DNA from: Welwitschia mirabilis
Taxonomy: Eukaryota > Gnetophyta > Gnetopsida > Welwitschiales
Direction: 5' to 3'
Assembly (NCBI GenBank): GCA_051453625.1
Contig: JBOZIK010000001.1
Coordinates: 73,838,992-73,902,991 of the forward strand
Length of the DNA: 64,000 bases
The position numbers were made by a program, and so were the translations under genes. Positions 11,631-23,617 of this stretch are shown piece after piece (position 1 is the stretch's first letter; each line of letters opens with the position of its first letter). The notes under the pieces are model-generated. The model was given only the letters and a program-made list of their open reading frames with translations. It was not told the DNA's origin and ran no database searches.

Positions 11631-12344
11631 NNNNNNNNNNNNNNNNNNNNNNNNNNNNNNNNNNNNNNNNNNNNNNNNNNNNNNNNNNNNNNNNNNNNNN
11701 NNNNNNNNNNNNNNNNNNNNNNNNNNNNNNNNNNNNNNNNNNNNNNNNNNNNNNNNNNNNNNNNNNNNNNNNNNNNNNNNNNNNNNNNNNNNNNNNNNNN
11801 NNNNNNNNNNNNNNNNNNNNNNNNNNNNNNNNNNNNNNNNNNNNNNNNNNNNNNNNNNNNNNNNNNNNNNNNNNNNNNNNNNNNNNNNNNNNNNNNNNNN
11901 NNNNNNNNNNNNNNNNNNNNNNNNNNNNNNNNNNNNNNNNNNNNNNNNNNNNNNNNNNNNNNNNNNNNNNNNNNNNNNNNNNNNNNNNNNNNNNNNNNNN
12001 NNNNNNNNNNNNNNNNNNNNNNNNNNNNNNNNNNNNNNNNNNNNNNNNNNNNNNNNNNNNNNNNNNNNNNNNNNNNNNNNNNNNNNNNNNNNNNNNNNNN
12101 NNNNNNNNNNNNNNNNNNNNNNNNNNNNNNNNNNNNNNNNNNNNNNNNNNNNNNNNNNNNNNNNNNNNNNNNNNNNNNNNNNNNNNNNNNNNNNNNNNNN
12201 NNNNNNNNNNNNNNNNNNNNNNNNNNNNNNNNNNNNNNNNNNNNNNNNNNNNNNNNNNNNNNNNNNNNNNNNNNNNNNNNNNNNNNNNNNNNNNNNNNNN
12301 NNNNNNNNNNNNNNNNNNNNNNNNNNNNNNNNNNNNNNNNNNNN
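11631..12344. other. assembly gap (714 N)
   Basis: 714 Ns between the two arms of the inverted repeat. An inverted repeat is a common reason for an assembly break. Confidence 1.
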
Positions 12345-12910
12345 TAAGGAAGAATGATAACTAAGTGGAAAGTTAGTTTTAAATTTGGATATTATAAAAC
12401 AATAAACAATAAGCCATTATAACTTGATACTTTAAAGGTTCTATTCTTCACTAAAATAAAGGATGTTATAAATAAGATCTTAAGGATTTTTTATAAGCAA
12501 GAATGGGGTGAGGAGTGATTAAGAGCCTTTAGCTTATAGCATTAGGTAGAATATTTGTCATTTAAAATTTGGTAGATAAAATTCTATACTTTAGTATTGG
12601 GTGGAGATTGTCTTATTATGTTATGTAGATAAGATTTTGTCTTGTAGCATTAGTTAAAATTTTTGTTATTTAGCATTTGATGGAAGTTATCTTCGAGTAT
12701 TTGATAGAGATTATCATATAGCATTAGGTGGAATCTTTACCATGATGAGTCCAACATGTGACTTTTGAAGCTAGATTCTTCTACCAATAGATGCTATTAC
12801 TAGATGTCTTTAGTGTCACCTTTACATGCCTTTTCCACATGTCTTCCAATGTCACTACTACATGTAACTGCTTCATTTCTCCATTACCACCATTATTTTG
12901 TTTGAAATTG
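12345..12910 (-). repeat. right arm of an inverted repeat
   Basis: Reverse-complement partner of 10800-11190. The best match is GGTGAGGAGTGATTAAGAGC onward at 12508, with further matches on both sides. It holds the short tandem array at 12538-12745, which the left arm has in a shorter form. It could be the long terminal inverted repeat of a DNA transposon or foldback element, or two copies of one repeat in opposite orientation. Confidence 0.6.
12538..12745 (+). repeat. imperfect minisatellite, about 24-28 bp units
   Basis: About eight diverged units of the form TAGCATTNGGTGGAAATT followed by a T-rich stretch, for example starting at 12538, near 12652, 12678 and 12720. Units differ at many bases. 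Confidence 0.55.
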
Positions 12911-13095
12911 TGTCCATCTTCCATCATCTATTTCAAAACCTGACTAAAGCCCTATAAGTAATACGAAGATAAGCATAAGATTAAATTTCATTTTGAAAAT
13001 AATAAAGACATATATTATGATTAAAAAAATTACATTAATATCTTTATTTACACTACATCAGCCTAAAACGATTAAAATAAATGTCAATTTTTACA

Positions 13096-13953
13096 TGTTA
13101 ATAATAGCTAAGGTAATTTTTACAATTTAAATATTTAACACTAAGTTTTCATAATGTAATCTATCATCTGATTAAATAATAACTAGTGTCAAATTAACTT
13201 TGATGATAATTTATACAATGAATAATTCATTCAATAACTAATAGAGTGTAATTAACAAAAGGTAATAAAAATAAGGATGTTTTTCTTTATTCTAAGTGTA
13301 GACTCTAACCACACATTCAATGAGACTTTATAATAGTCCTTTACTAATAAAATTGAAATTTTTCTAATAATTCTTAGTCATAGGTAAAATTTAATTCATT
13401 TTGATTACTTTCATAATTAAGTTTAGAGTAATTGAAGATAATATAAAAATATGATTGGAGAATTAAGATTATTAAAAAAGTTCCATTATTAATTTGTCAA
13501 AAATATTCTAAGCATTATAATAGCTAAATTATTTATACAAAGGAAATTCTAGCTATTGCAGGACGAGATGATAAGGAATTTAACTATTAAATCCTTTTAA
13601 ATGGTTATGCAATTTCCTAAGATGTTTTTATATTAGTTGTTAATAGTTCATAATGGATGTATTTCCACTTACTATTAGGTTGATGATTGACCTCTTTAAT
13701 AACCCAATCAAATCCTCAAGAGTTTCTTCACTAAAGATGATTAACCCCTTAGTAGAGTTGGTCAACCTTATAAGATACGTTTCTAAATTTATCTAAATGA
13801 GTACACCCTTAAATTTCTACATTTAATTGCTACAGGTTCAAACCCTTTTCCTAGCTCATTGACTTCTATTGTCTATTGCCATATGTTAAACAATGTACAG
13901 TCAACCCCTAAGAGATTTAGCTTGTTATCAACTGACAATTGGAAGGTGAAACA
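13096..13953 (-). repeat. 3' LTR of H1
   Basis: 858 bp. It aligns over nearly its full length with 30682-31551. The purine-rich tract that should sit against a 3' LTR is present just to its right (13954-13975). Starts TG and ends CA on the plus strand. Contains decayed GTTGACT/GTCAACC-type motifs around 13690-13940, as in other plant copia LTRs. Confidence 0.7.
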
Positions 13954-13975
13954 ATATCCTTTTTTATCATTAATG
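13954..13975 (-). other. polypurine tract of H1
   Basis: Minus strand reads AATGATAAAAAAGGATAT directly before the LTR start TGTTTCACC. E2 has the comparable ATCATCAAAAAGGAGGAGAT at 20526-20546. It primes plus-strand DNA synthesis. Confidence 0.6.
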
Positions 13976-14419
13976 ATAAAAAATTAAAAATGTAATATTC
14001 CTCTAAGTTTATGCCTAATTCATAGTAAAATAAAGTCCTAAAGCATTAGAAAAGGTATAATTCTAGCAAGTAATTCAAACAAGTTTATAGTAAAATACTT
14101 GAGCAATTACCTCAAAAGTATGCTATGATCACCATAAATATTTGCATGTTTACTATAATACGTTTTATGTCCTATATCACATAGTTAAGCATTAAAAATA
14201 TCATACTATAGAGTAGGAAACATAATTCTACAAAAAATGAAATTTGTAAAAAAGTGGTAAAGGTAACATAAAAATTAACATAATAACTATTTATTACTCT
14301 TTATCATTAATAACAAGTAAAGTGCTAAAGAATAATAAAGAATGTAGTGAATCAATGGAAAAGAGTAAAAAGGAATAATATAAGACTAATAATAATCATT
14401 ATCTCATCTTAGTCAAGGA

Positions 14420-15920
14420 ATGTAGCAACATCTACTAGTTATATAAGAAGAAGTACTTCATGATGAATGAGTAGACCTCATGGAGAAAGAAATTGTGGAC
14501 ATGGCTACGCTAGACTATAGTAAAGTAATGAGTCTAGTGGAATGAAAATTGGTATCGCATGTACTATAAGGATTCCCAATGACCCTATCTTGGTGAAGAA
14601 GTCTTCTATGAGTCTAACGGACATGGTGGCTTGAGTGGTGCCTTAGTCCATATAGGAAGTGAAGTAGGGATCTCTTGTGTCTTATCTTTATTATTATCCT
14701 TTAATTATTATGCCTCTTCTTGACTCTTATTTCTATTCCTCCTCTTCTTGAGTCTCTTTCTCTTTCAAAAGATCCTTAGCCTCCACTATTACCTACTTCT
14801 TTGTCTCCTTCTCCTTTGTCTCTAAAATTAGATAATATAGAATAGGAGTAGGTAACAGTATCTTTGAGTAGGAGGGCATCAATGATAAAGCTCTAAAAGC
14901 CTCTTGTGCATTTCTATATATGTCCTCAATAAGGTATAGCATACACCACTAGGTTTCCTCTTACTTTTAGAGTCTAGTATTAATGGACAAAAATAAGTAC
15001 ATCATTATACCCTTTAGAGTACATAGCACATGGATGAACACCTAAGGAAGGAGATTGTGATGATGTTATTGCTCTACTGTGGGGAGGTCTAGGTACATGA
15101 TCAACCTCAAAGATATGCATGCATACTAAATTAGAATAGTGTAAAGACTATGAGATCTTTAAAATCATGAAATTTTTCTCTAATAAGGAGATTATAAGGT
15201 GTTAGCATAATCCCATGATCAAGCTGATATATATAAGTATCTTGTTCTCATATTGAACCTTATGCATTAAGAATTTAAAAATTATCATAAGTTCATTTAC
15301 CATTTGCTAAGTATAAATTCAATGAAGGACTTTAAGATGGTATAATATTATATCATCTCTATTACAACTGATAGGTAAGAAAATGTATCCAAAAATCAGA
15401 TGTAAAACATGCTATAGTACCATCAAGTGGTTAGTTTTAAAGGCTATGGACTCCTTTGAGTCAAAATATTCTCCACATAAGTATAAAATATGCTAAATGT
15501 ACTTTGGATAATTAAAACCTATAAAGGATAAGTTATGAACACCACTTGAAGGAATATCTCATACCTATGTAATGATATGTGGATTTATATGGAAGTCTAT
15601 TCCTTAAATCATTATTCTCATAATTGAATCTTAGATAGACACAATTTGTACATTGGTATAGAATAAGCTAACTACATTTTCTATCATCTTTGAAAAAGGC
15701 ATGAGTAATAATTTCCACTCCTCATACTAAAAAATTTATGTATTGGCAATCATAGGGATTTGAAAGTTTTACATAGATAGCACATTTTACAATGCTATTT
15801 TTTGAAATCATTCTTAAATCTCATTCAAGCTTGTCTATCCATCCTATCAATTAAGTTAACTTAATAAGAAGAGGATCCCTCAACTCCTTTCCCTAAGCTA
15901 CACAAGATAGTTTAGGTTTC
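14420..15920 (-). pseudogene. 3' ORF of H1 with FY-N type domain, function unknown
   Basis: Decayed coding-like region between RNase H and the polypurine tract. At about 15600-15720 the minus strand reads MIENVVSLFYTNVQIVSI. This resembles the FYAN block found in many plant retroelement 3' ORFs, annotated as 'putative plant transposon protein'. The end near 14700-14850 is rich in Glu, Lys and Asp (a stretch of EREK/EEEE-like residues) and probably disordered. E2, E3 and perhaps G2 have a related block at the same place. The role is not known, and stops prevent expression. Confidence 0.45.
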
Positions 15921-17030
15921 ATTTTATACTTAAAGAACATTATTAAAACCAATTAAAAAATAAAAAGTATATAGGAATTAAACAAACTATGTAGAAAGAA
16001 AAATTTATACAAGATGCTAAGTATTAAGAATTAAACAAATTCTAGGTGATACAAGTTTAGTGGAATTAAAATTCTTATGCTACAAAATCCATAAAACTTT
16101 CTATTTTAGATAAAATAATAGCTAAGGAGATTAACTTAAGAATTTAATAATTTCTAGGATAAGTAAAAGAATCATATTTAATAATTTAAATTAAAATAAT
16201 TGTTTAGATTATGTTTTAAATGCATAAAGTTCTATAAGAAGTAGACATAAATAGTTTAAATTCAGATAATGAAGGTTAGAAAGAATACAATCTAAGAGAA
16301 AATTATAAGAAAATATATGAAAAGGAAAATGTTTTGGAAAAAGATAAGAAAATATTAAAAACTTCAAAACAAACCTAAAAAAATGTAGAAAAAATCTAAT
16401 GAAAAATGCAAAATAAAAAAAAAAGAAAATCTCTAAGAATGCTTTAAAATGTTGAAAAATGTTTGATAGTATGTATATGAATGAAAAGAAGTGTATCAAA
16501 TAATGGAATGTGAGATAAATACAATGAAAAATGAGGATTTACACTAAGAATTCATAGATTTGCATGAGTCACATATTGGGTGATTAATATCTAGGATAGA
16601 TAATTAACTATCTCAAAGAAAAGTTAAATTTATTTAACAAGGATGATCAACCCTTCAAGAATAGCTGTTCACCATTAAAATATAGTTGTTAAGTACTTTG
16701 AAAAATCTATTTGACTATCTAAGACTAGAAATAACCTATTAAAAACTGAGAGTAGAGTAGTCAACTTGTAAATAAGGATAGATTACCCACTAGAGATAAA
16801 CCAAATATCATAACATGTTAACATATTAAGAGAAAAATTCATGAAATAAAAAAAAGAAAACTTTTAACTATAAATTATGGAGAAAGATATTTAGAGTGTT
16901 GAGAGGTTTTAAATAAAAAGTAAATAGATAAGAAATAAAAGATAAAGAGATATCTAATGATAGAAACTAAGATTTAAGAACTTACAAAAGGAGATAAAAT
17001 AGTTTTAAGAAAGAGGTTTAATAAGAATAT
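15921..17030. other. non-coding interior of H1
   Basis: No domain recognised. The stretch 16560-16810 has decayed GTTGACT/GATCAACC-type motifs like those in the H1 LTRs and may be an LTR-derived scrap. The frames that stay open at 16209-16499 are A/T-rich low-complexity sequence. Confidence 0.4.
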
Positions 17031-17034
17031 AAAT

Positions 17035-17500
17035 AAGTTAATGATCAGTGGACACATATTTAAGTGTAATATCCTTGATCGCAACATGATATGTAATGAA
17101 ATAATATTAGATGTTAATATGTTTAATTCTAAAATAAAGCATAAGATTTTTGAAAATATTTATGATACTTGAATTATGATGAAAAATAGAGGCATTGATT
17201 CCATAAATATCAAGACCTTTTAAAACATGATGGATCTATAATACATGAGCTACAAAACTACTAGTGGCTACATATTTTAATTTAACAATAGGTAAGAATA
17301 CAAAGGTTTATTTTTTAAAACTTTAATTAACTAAATAAGAATCAAGACAGTATAAATTATTGCTAGTACTTTTCTTATCATGTGTAGAATAAGTCCAATC
17401 ATCATACCAACAAGTAGATGGATCTAATAAAGTATTCCTAGCAAACCAAATTTCATAGTTTAAATTTTCTTTTACATACTAAATATTTTTCTTAATGTCT
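17035..17500 (-). pseudogene. copia RNase H remnant (H1)
   Basis: The minus strand reads CWYDDW then STSNNL near 17370-17420, KLKYVATSSFVAHVL around 17240-17290, and IKDITLKYVSTDHQL at the end near 17040-17080. These follow the order of Ty1/copia RNase H blocks, including the KYVST-DHQL end that precedes the 3' part of SIRE-type pol. Several stops and small shifts occur. It continues the RT remnant immediately to the right. Confidence 0.8.
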
Positions 17501-18420
17501 CTAAGATCAAATTCTTTGGGTTTAAATTGATACTTGGTATAAATTCCTATTACAAATTTAATATCTAGCCATCTAGCCTTTAAATAAAATAAGCTATAAA
17601 TCATGCTCTCATATAGCTTTGTATTCACATCTTTATCATTTTCATTAGTCTTTATCTTATCATTAGTGTATATGGATGTGAGTGCTGATTTGCATTAATA
17701 TAATTCAAACCACTTTATAAGTTTACTTGTATATTTTTATTATAATGAAAACACACCACATTTTCTTTTTTTTTTGCCTATAAACCAAGAAACATTTATA
17801 GCTAATTGAGATAACTCATTTTAAAATGTTAGTCATAAGGTTTACAAACTCATAAGACATAGATTCCATGGTTTCTCAAAAGATTATATCATTAATATAG
17901 ATTTAGAAAAGTAAAAAATCATATTTAGTCTTCTAAAGAATAAAGTCTTATTAACTTTATTTTTAATAAAACCATTCACTAAAATAAAAAAGTTAATTTT
18001 TTGTACCATACTCTAGGTGCTTGTTCAAATCCATATAAAGCCTTTTTCAACTTGTAAACATGGTTATAATACCTTGGTTCTTATGAGGGATTTGTTCTAT
18101 AAAAACAAATTCATTTAAGGTATAATTTTAAAAAGAATGTTTTACATATATTTAATAAATTTTAAAATTGTAAATAAGAGATAGAGAAAAAAGATACAAA
18201 TGGGTTATAACCTAGCTATTAGTTCAAATGCCTTCTTAAAATCACTACCTTCCATTTTTATGTATCCTTGTGCAATCAGCCTTAGTCTATTTCATACAAC
18301 TTGAAACTGTTCATTTATCTTGTTTTTAAAACCAATTTAGTTTAATAACATTTTGATCTTATGGCCTTAGAACAAGATCTCATATATCACTCTTATTAAA
18401 TCGATCAAGTTCTTCTTCCA
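17500..18420 (-). pseudogene. copia reverse transcriptase remnant (H1)
   Basis: The clearest block is VYKLKKALYGFEQAPRVWY at 18003-18062, the hallmark of Ty1/copia RT. Downstream, the active-site box YVDD reads Y-I-N-D at 17888-17899, so the first catalytic Asp is Asn (a G-to-A change). Further blocks are broken by TAA/TAG stops and shifts. The sequence right of it (18421-18806) corresponds to the variable linker between integrase and RT. It begins again at the E2 left edge with a patch matching the end of the integrase C-terminal conserved block. Confidence 0.85.
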
Positions 18421-18811
18421 AGGGATTAATCCAATATTCACTTTTTTTAGATTTTTCAAAAAACTTTGGTTCTAAGGTAGAAATAAAACATGCATTAGCA
18501 TAAATTAAATTTCTAGTATTTACCTTGTTAAAGACATCACCTATCATAGAATCTATAACTAAGTGCTTGGGTAGTATTATTTCTTTTGGTGTCTTTGATG
18601 TATCTTGATTTGAGGTAGTTGAGGATTTCTTAATTGAGGGAGATAAGGATGAAGGTAAGGAGATAGTGATTTAAGAATTTTATTTAATCCTATTAGTAAT
18701 TATCTATAATCCATTATCTTAATTATCATTCATAAAGTTACCTCCATCCATTATAACATGCACAAATTACTTAAATCTATTCAATTTTGGTTAAACACAT
18801 TGTAAGATTTG
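18421..18811 (-). pseudogene. integrase-RT linker of H1, left of E2
   Basis: Minus strand starting at the E2 edge reads SYNVFN and, after a frame change, VHVIMDGGN, the block that follows the GIFLDYS patch of copia integrase. The first half of that block lies at 27750 onward, on the far side of E2. The remainder is a variable, acidic-looking linker. The last five bases (18807-18811, ATTTG) are the left target duplication of E2. Confidence 0.7.
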
Positions 18812-20525
18812 TGAGGATCATTGAAATTAGAGGGGAGGGGTGAATGAGTTATACTAAATAAAAATTTTAATTAATAACAAAATAAAAAAGTAAAATAATA
18901 ATAATAAATACCTTACTAAGATAATATGCTTTCCCAACCTCGGTATGTCCACATACAAAGGATATCTTCCTCTCACACCTCTAGATATTCTTGATCTACA
19001 AGAAAATAATGGTTTTCTAGTACACCTCCTATCTTTTAATAATGAAATTTTCTTCACAATGTATCACTCTCTTTTCCTCTATAAAATAGTGGTTTTCTAG
19101 CATACCAAAAATCTTACAATAATGAGAGTCTCCTTGTAAGGTAGCACTCTTTTCTCCTTAGGAAAATAATTGCTTTCTAGTACACCACAAACCTTATAAT
19201 AATGAGAGTTTCCTCCTAAGGTAATACTTTGTTCCCCTTATGATAATAGTATTTTTTTAGCACATAATTAATCTTACAATAATGAGAGTCTTCTTGCAAG
19301 ATAACACTCTCTTTTCCTTAGGAAAATAATGGTTTTATCTCATCACTAATCTTACAAGAATGTAAGTTCTTACAGACATAATCTTAATGAACACCTATAT
19401 AAGGGTTGTCTTACAAAGAGTTTGATAATATAAGAATTGACTTACAAAAATATTTAGAAATAAGATGATCCAATAATGTAAGATTCATGAATATAATACA
19501 ATAATAAGATGGAATAATATAGCTTTAAAGAAGACTTAAGTTCCCTATTGTTCTCATCATCATGAGTGGAAAAAAATGATGTGATGATGAGCATTCTTAA
19601 AAAAAGGGTGTAAGCACTATAATATCCTTTACAAATGATATTTTCGGTTCTTCATGAGTAGTTATAACCACCTCTGCATTCTTTTTGCTATATTTAATTT
19701 CATTGTTATGTGCCAAAGAAGTATGATCATTGAAGTACCAAAAGTTATATGATCATTCTGTTCCATAAGTTGTGATTTATTTCATGACATTGAAACTTTA
19801 TTCTATTGAAGAGAATCTAGCTATTTAATTTGAAATAGTAGTTCTTTAAACTGCATAACCATCATGCAATGGATAAACAACATCTAAGCATTGTTTGCAC
19901 ATCTTCATTTTTAATTGATGTGAACTTTGATCTAAAATATTTTCAAATTTCTAAACATCTACTAATGGTCAAACATATTCATCTTATAAATGTCTTTAGT
20001 GAACTTACCCAGGATTTAATGAAAATTGATCTATATAATGTTTGGGCCTCCATGATCATGAATCTATAATGTAAACATTAATATCTCACATAAAACATGA
20101 AATATTAGTCAAAATATAAAATGATTCTATTACTTATTTTAACTCAGCATAGACATATTTAATCATTTAAAAATCTTCATCTGTATCTACTCTATCTTTT
20201 AGCATAATTGTCTTCAATGAGATAGTCATCTTTAAGCTTTGACTAAAATGTTAGTACATCAAATACGTCTTCAAGATGTAGATGTCTTTACCATAGATAT
20301 CTTCAAGTTTCTAGATATATTTATTATAGACATATTTCATTTAGTAAGATATCTTCAGACAACTAATCTTATGATATTAATTTTGAGCCTTTTTTTGAGA
20401 TATCAGATTCAAAATTTTGTCATCGAATTATGCTCATCATGATTTGATTTTATTTGTAATGAATTATATCCATAATGATATAAAATATCTGATAAGTGGA
20501 ATCATCAAAACTATATTTATCAACA
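18812..20525 (-). repeat. 3' LTR of E2
   Basis: 1714 bp. Starts TGAGGATCATTGAA and ends TTTATCAACA. It contains a tandem array with an exact 80 bp period (units at 19011, 19091, 19171, 19251 and 19331). It also has a zone rich in decayed AGACGTCT motifs (about 19860-20370). Confidence 0.85.
19011..19345 (+). repeat. 80 bp tandem array in E2 left LTR
   Basis: Five imperfect units, each starting GGTTTTCTAG or a close variant and containing AATAATGAGAGTC and ACTCTCTTCCCCTTA-like blocks. The spacing is exactly 80 bp four times. Confidence 0.85.
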
Positions 20526-20546
20526 ATCTCCTCCTTTTTGATGATG
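20526..20546 (-). other. polypurine tract of E2
   Basis: Minus strand reads CATCATCAAAAAGGAGGAGAT, ending at the LTR start TGTTGATAAA. E3 has the same tract with one base changed at 39042-39062. Confidence 0.8.
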
Positions 20547-21630
20547 TTTAAAACTTGACAAATACAGTTAGTATAGTTTCATTCAATCACTAAAATTAAA
20601 TATTCATGTTTAAAGTAAAAAGACACATTGACATTTGATAATACTACTTAAATAATAGACAAAGCACATAGAAAATTTTTGCAATGCTATTATAAAAATA
20701 ATGATATTCTCCACTTAACTAATCATTTAAAGTATAGAATATGAAAGACACAAAGATATTTGATAATTTTATTTAAGAATGTTAACAACTAATTAAGTTA
20801 GATATGCTAATAGTTATGTGCCAGTAGTAAAAAGCAAAGCATAGAAATAAATTATGCATTAACAGTATATAATAGGAAGATAATGAAAAATATGCTCATG
20901 AAATATGTTCACAATAAAAATCAGAGCATAACATTTTATATAGGTGCCAATAAAACATGAAATTAAAAAAATAAGTATGTCAATAGGAAATGATAATAAT
21001 AAAGTATACTAATCAAACAACAATGGTAGATAACAATAATGTGTGACAAACAACATGAGTGATCATCATTAAATAATGATATTACTAAGGGATCCAATTC
21101 AATATCTTAAAGACAAGTACTTCAAACCCAATAAGATGTATTTAAGATAAAGGCTAATGTATCCAACTAAAAGCAATTGGTTCACCAATACTTATCATTC
21201 GTTTTGGATAGTAGAGAAAATTATCTAATCAATAAGAGCAGAGTCACTTATATAATGCATGCCTTATTATTCTTTTTCACTATTATCATCATTATCATGA
21301 GTGCTAGAAGTTTTAATAACATAGAATGATGACAATGTGGTAGGTAGAGTATGGCATTTTCTAGAAGGACACTAAGATGTCCCATATAGGATATTATAGG
21401 CTTATAGCCTCATATGTTGATTTATTTAAGGAGTGATGGACATTCAAAAAGGTTGACAATGGTAGTCTCTATGAAGGATAATGGTAATTGAATGGTGGAA
21501 ATTGATGGCACCAGAATAGGCTCAATTTGATATGGAAGTGGTAATGCTATGCAAAATGTACGTTAAGAGAGTAAATGTGGTGGTGAAGAAGGTTTAGGAG
21601 GTAAGATGGCTGAGTGGGATGATAAACTAA
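20547..21630. other. 3' untranslated part of E2
   Basis: AT-rich sequence between the 3' ORF and the polypurine tract, matched by E3 at 39063-39850. No coding signal seen. Confidence 0.5.
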
Positions 21631-21639
21631 AAACTTGCA

Positions 21640-22800
21640 ATGTGAATGATGGAAGATGAGATGTTGTACATCTAAGCTTTCAGACTCTATCTTCTACTAT
21701 TGCTGCCTCTGCTAGGATGGTTTTGGATGCTATTACTCTTCTTGTACCTATGCCTTTATGGGATATTTGTACTTCCTTTAACCCTGTGCCTTATTTCTTA
21801 ATGAATCCTTTATCTCATAATCATCTACCCTGCTAGAGTTATAACCTATGCCATATAAAGCTTCTAATTCCATCTATGAATTTGACCATGTAGGAGTTCT
21901 CATGAATTCCCAACTTTTAACTAGTGCTTTACCCTTATTGGCTATAGAATTATGTTTCTTTAGCCTCATTGAATTTTTTCCAATCATTTTTGCTATTTTC
22001 TTTAACCCTTTTTTTTACTAATGAAGAACTGCAAGTAGTAGTAGAATAAGATCTATGAAATGTGAAGGTCTATTCTTTATGCCTTTGCTTGGTGGAATTG
22101 ATGCTCTTAGCTTCTTAGTAAATTTGGCTAAAGATTTCTTTTGGTAAATAATATTGACTTGAGAAATAGAAATATTAGCACTGATACTGGTTAAACTGAT
22201 ATAACAAGCATGATGTAAAGTATAACGCATGCAAAATGGAGAGATAATATTCATACAAAATATGAAATCTAAATTTGTCCTTTAATTAGTGGGTAAATAG
22301 TAGAAAATAAAGGTTTACATTAGTTTGTAATAACTCTAACTACCTCCTTAGACTAGAATGTTATAAAATGTGATCAAATTGGGAATAGAGGCATCTAAAG
22401 TTATATCTTTTCTTTTTATATTTTTCACAAAATTCATTCTAGGAGACCTAAATAAAACATTGCTCATATTACTTTTTGATACATTTATAGCTATAGAAGT
22501 AAAAATCTATTTAAATGAATGCACATATAACTAAGAAAAATTTAAATCATCTATCATAAGAAATTAATTGACAAAACTAAAAATAATGTGCAATAAATTA
22601 CCTTTTACTTGAATTTGAAAGGCACTCATGCTATCATCAATTTTATGAATATTGGCATAGAACTCTTTCATAAAGGGTTTAGAATACTTTAGCCTAACTA
22701 GATGATTATTTTTTCTAATCAAGATATGTGAAATAAGAAATAATCTGATCTCTAATCTACCTTTGAAATCGAAGGCTTCTTTTTGCAATAATAGAATTTC
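21640..22800 (-). pseudogene. 3' ORF of E2 with FYAN-type domain, function unknown
   Basis: Two open pieces remain on the minus strand. The first (22564-22788, 74 codons) reads LVRLKYSKPFMKEFYANI, close to the FYAN block of the plant retroelement 3' ORF called 'putative plant transposon protein'. The second (22018-22254, 78 codons) reads RASIPPSKGIKNRPSHFID near its end, a block also found in E3 around 40270-40350. The C-terminal part to 21640 is decayed. Such extra ORFs are best known from Tat-group gypsy elements; here it sits behind SIRE-type LTR sequence. No enzymatic motif is visible and the role is unknown. Confidence 0.5.
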
Positions 22801-23615
22801 TTATCCATGCTCTATATCTTCTAGCTACTACCTCATGGTAAAACTGAGGCTTATACTATGACCTTTTATTCTTTAAAGACTGTTCTGTATCTCTTAAAGT
22901 ATCAGTTAACATTTTTCTAATGATTTTGTAATAAATACAAAGAATCTAGATTAGAAATCAATTAAAATATGAAAAAATAATAAAAATATACATTTGTGAA
23001 AAGAATAACCCTATTCTTGCTTTTTATAAAGATGCCTCATAAATCTAAGATGTCCTTGTGGTGAAATCTGAGAAAATTAGGTTTAGTAAGTCTTCTGAGA
23101 GACACCTAGTAAAGAGAAACATAAAAATAAGATTTAATGGATTTATTTTCTTAAAAAAGGGCAAAAACCCTGGCTTTTTAATGAATTTTAATTTTTGCAA
23201 TAGTATAGTTAAGATATACCTACTGAAAGACCTCTAAGACACAAAAAATAGATGTTTATAAATTTAAAGACATCTACTATTAAAAGTTTTACAATAGATT
23301 TTTCTGTTGTTAAGAAGTCTACAAAATTTAAGACATCTATTTTAAGAAATTAAATAAGCATATCTAACCTTTAAAAATATTTGCAAAACTCAAGATATCG
23401 ACTCCAAAGATGTTTATAAATCCAAAGACGTCTTCCTGCTAGATATTTGTAGGAATAAAAATTTCTATAATGAAAGTTCTAGAAACATTAAAAATTCTAT
23501 GATTAATGTAATCACAATGATAACCCTCCATAAAAGTAAAATAAAAAGTATATAATCTAAGTTTTTACTATGACATCTAATAATAATCTTAACTCATAAA
23601 ATAATTACAATGTAG
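22801..23615. other. non-coding interior of E2
   Basis: No domain seen. The part 23226-23440 is rich in AGATGTNT/AGACATCT motifs and contains one unmutated AAGACGTCTT palindrome (23425-23434). E3 has the same at 41490-41720. Confidence 0.5.
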
Positions 23616-23617
23616 CT

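Noticed and set aside
13095-13096. Target duplication for H1
   Set aside because: Flanks TTACA and TAGGT do not match; the LTR pair is supported by alignment only.
16209-16499. 96-codon Phe-rich frame
   Set aside because: A-run-driven low-complexity sequence in non-coding interior of H1.
19011-19345. 80 bp repeats as a CRISPR-like array
   Set aside because: Whole unit repeats without unique spacers, it lies in an LTR of a plant retroelement, and no cas genes are present.
22018-22254. Possible independent small gene (78 codons)
   Set aside because: It aligns with the broken 3' ORF of E3 and is part of the E2 element.
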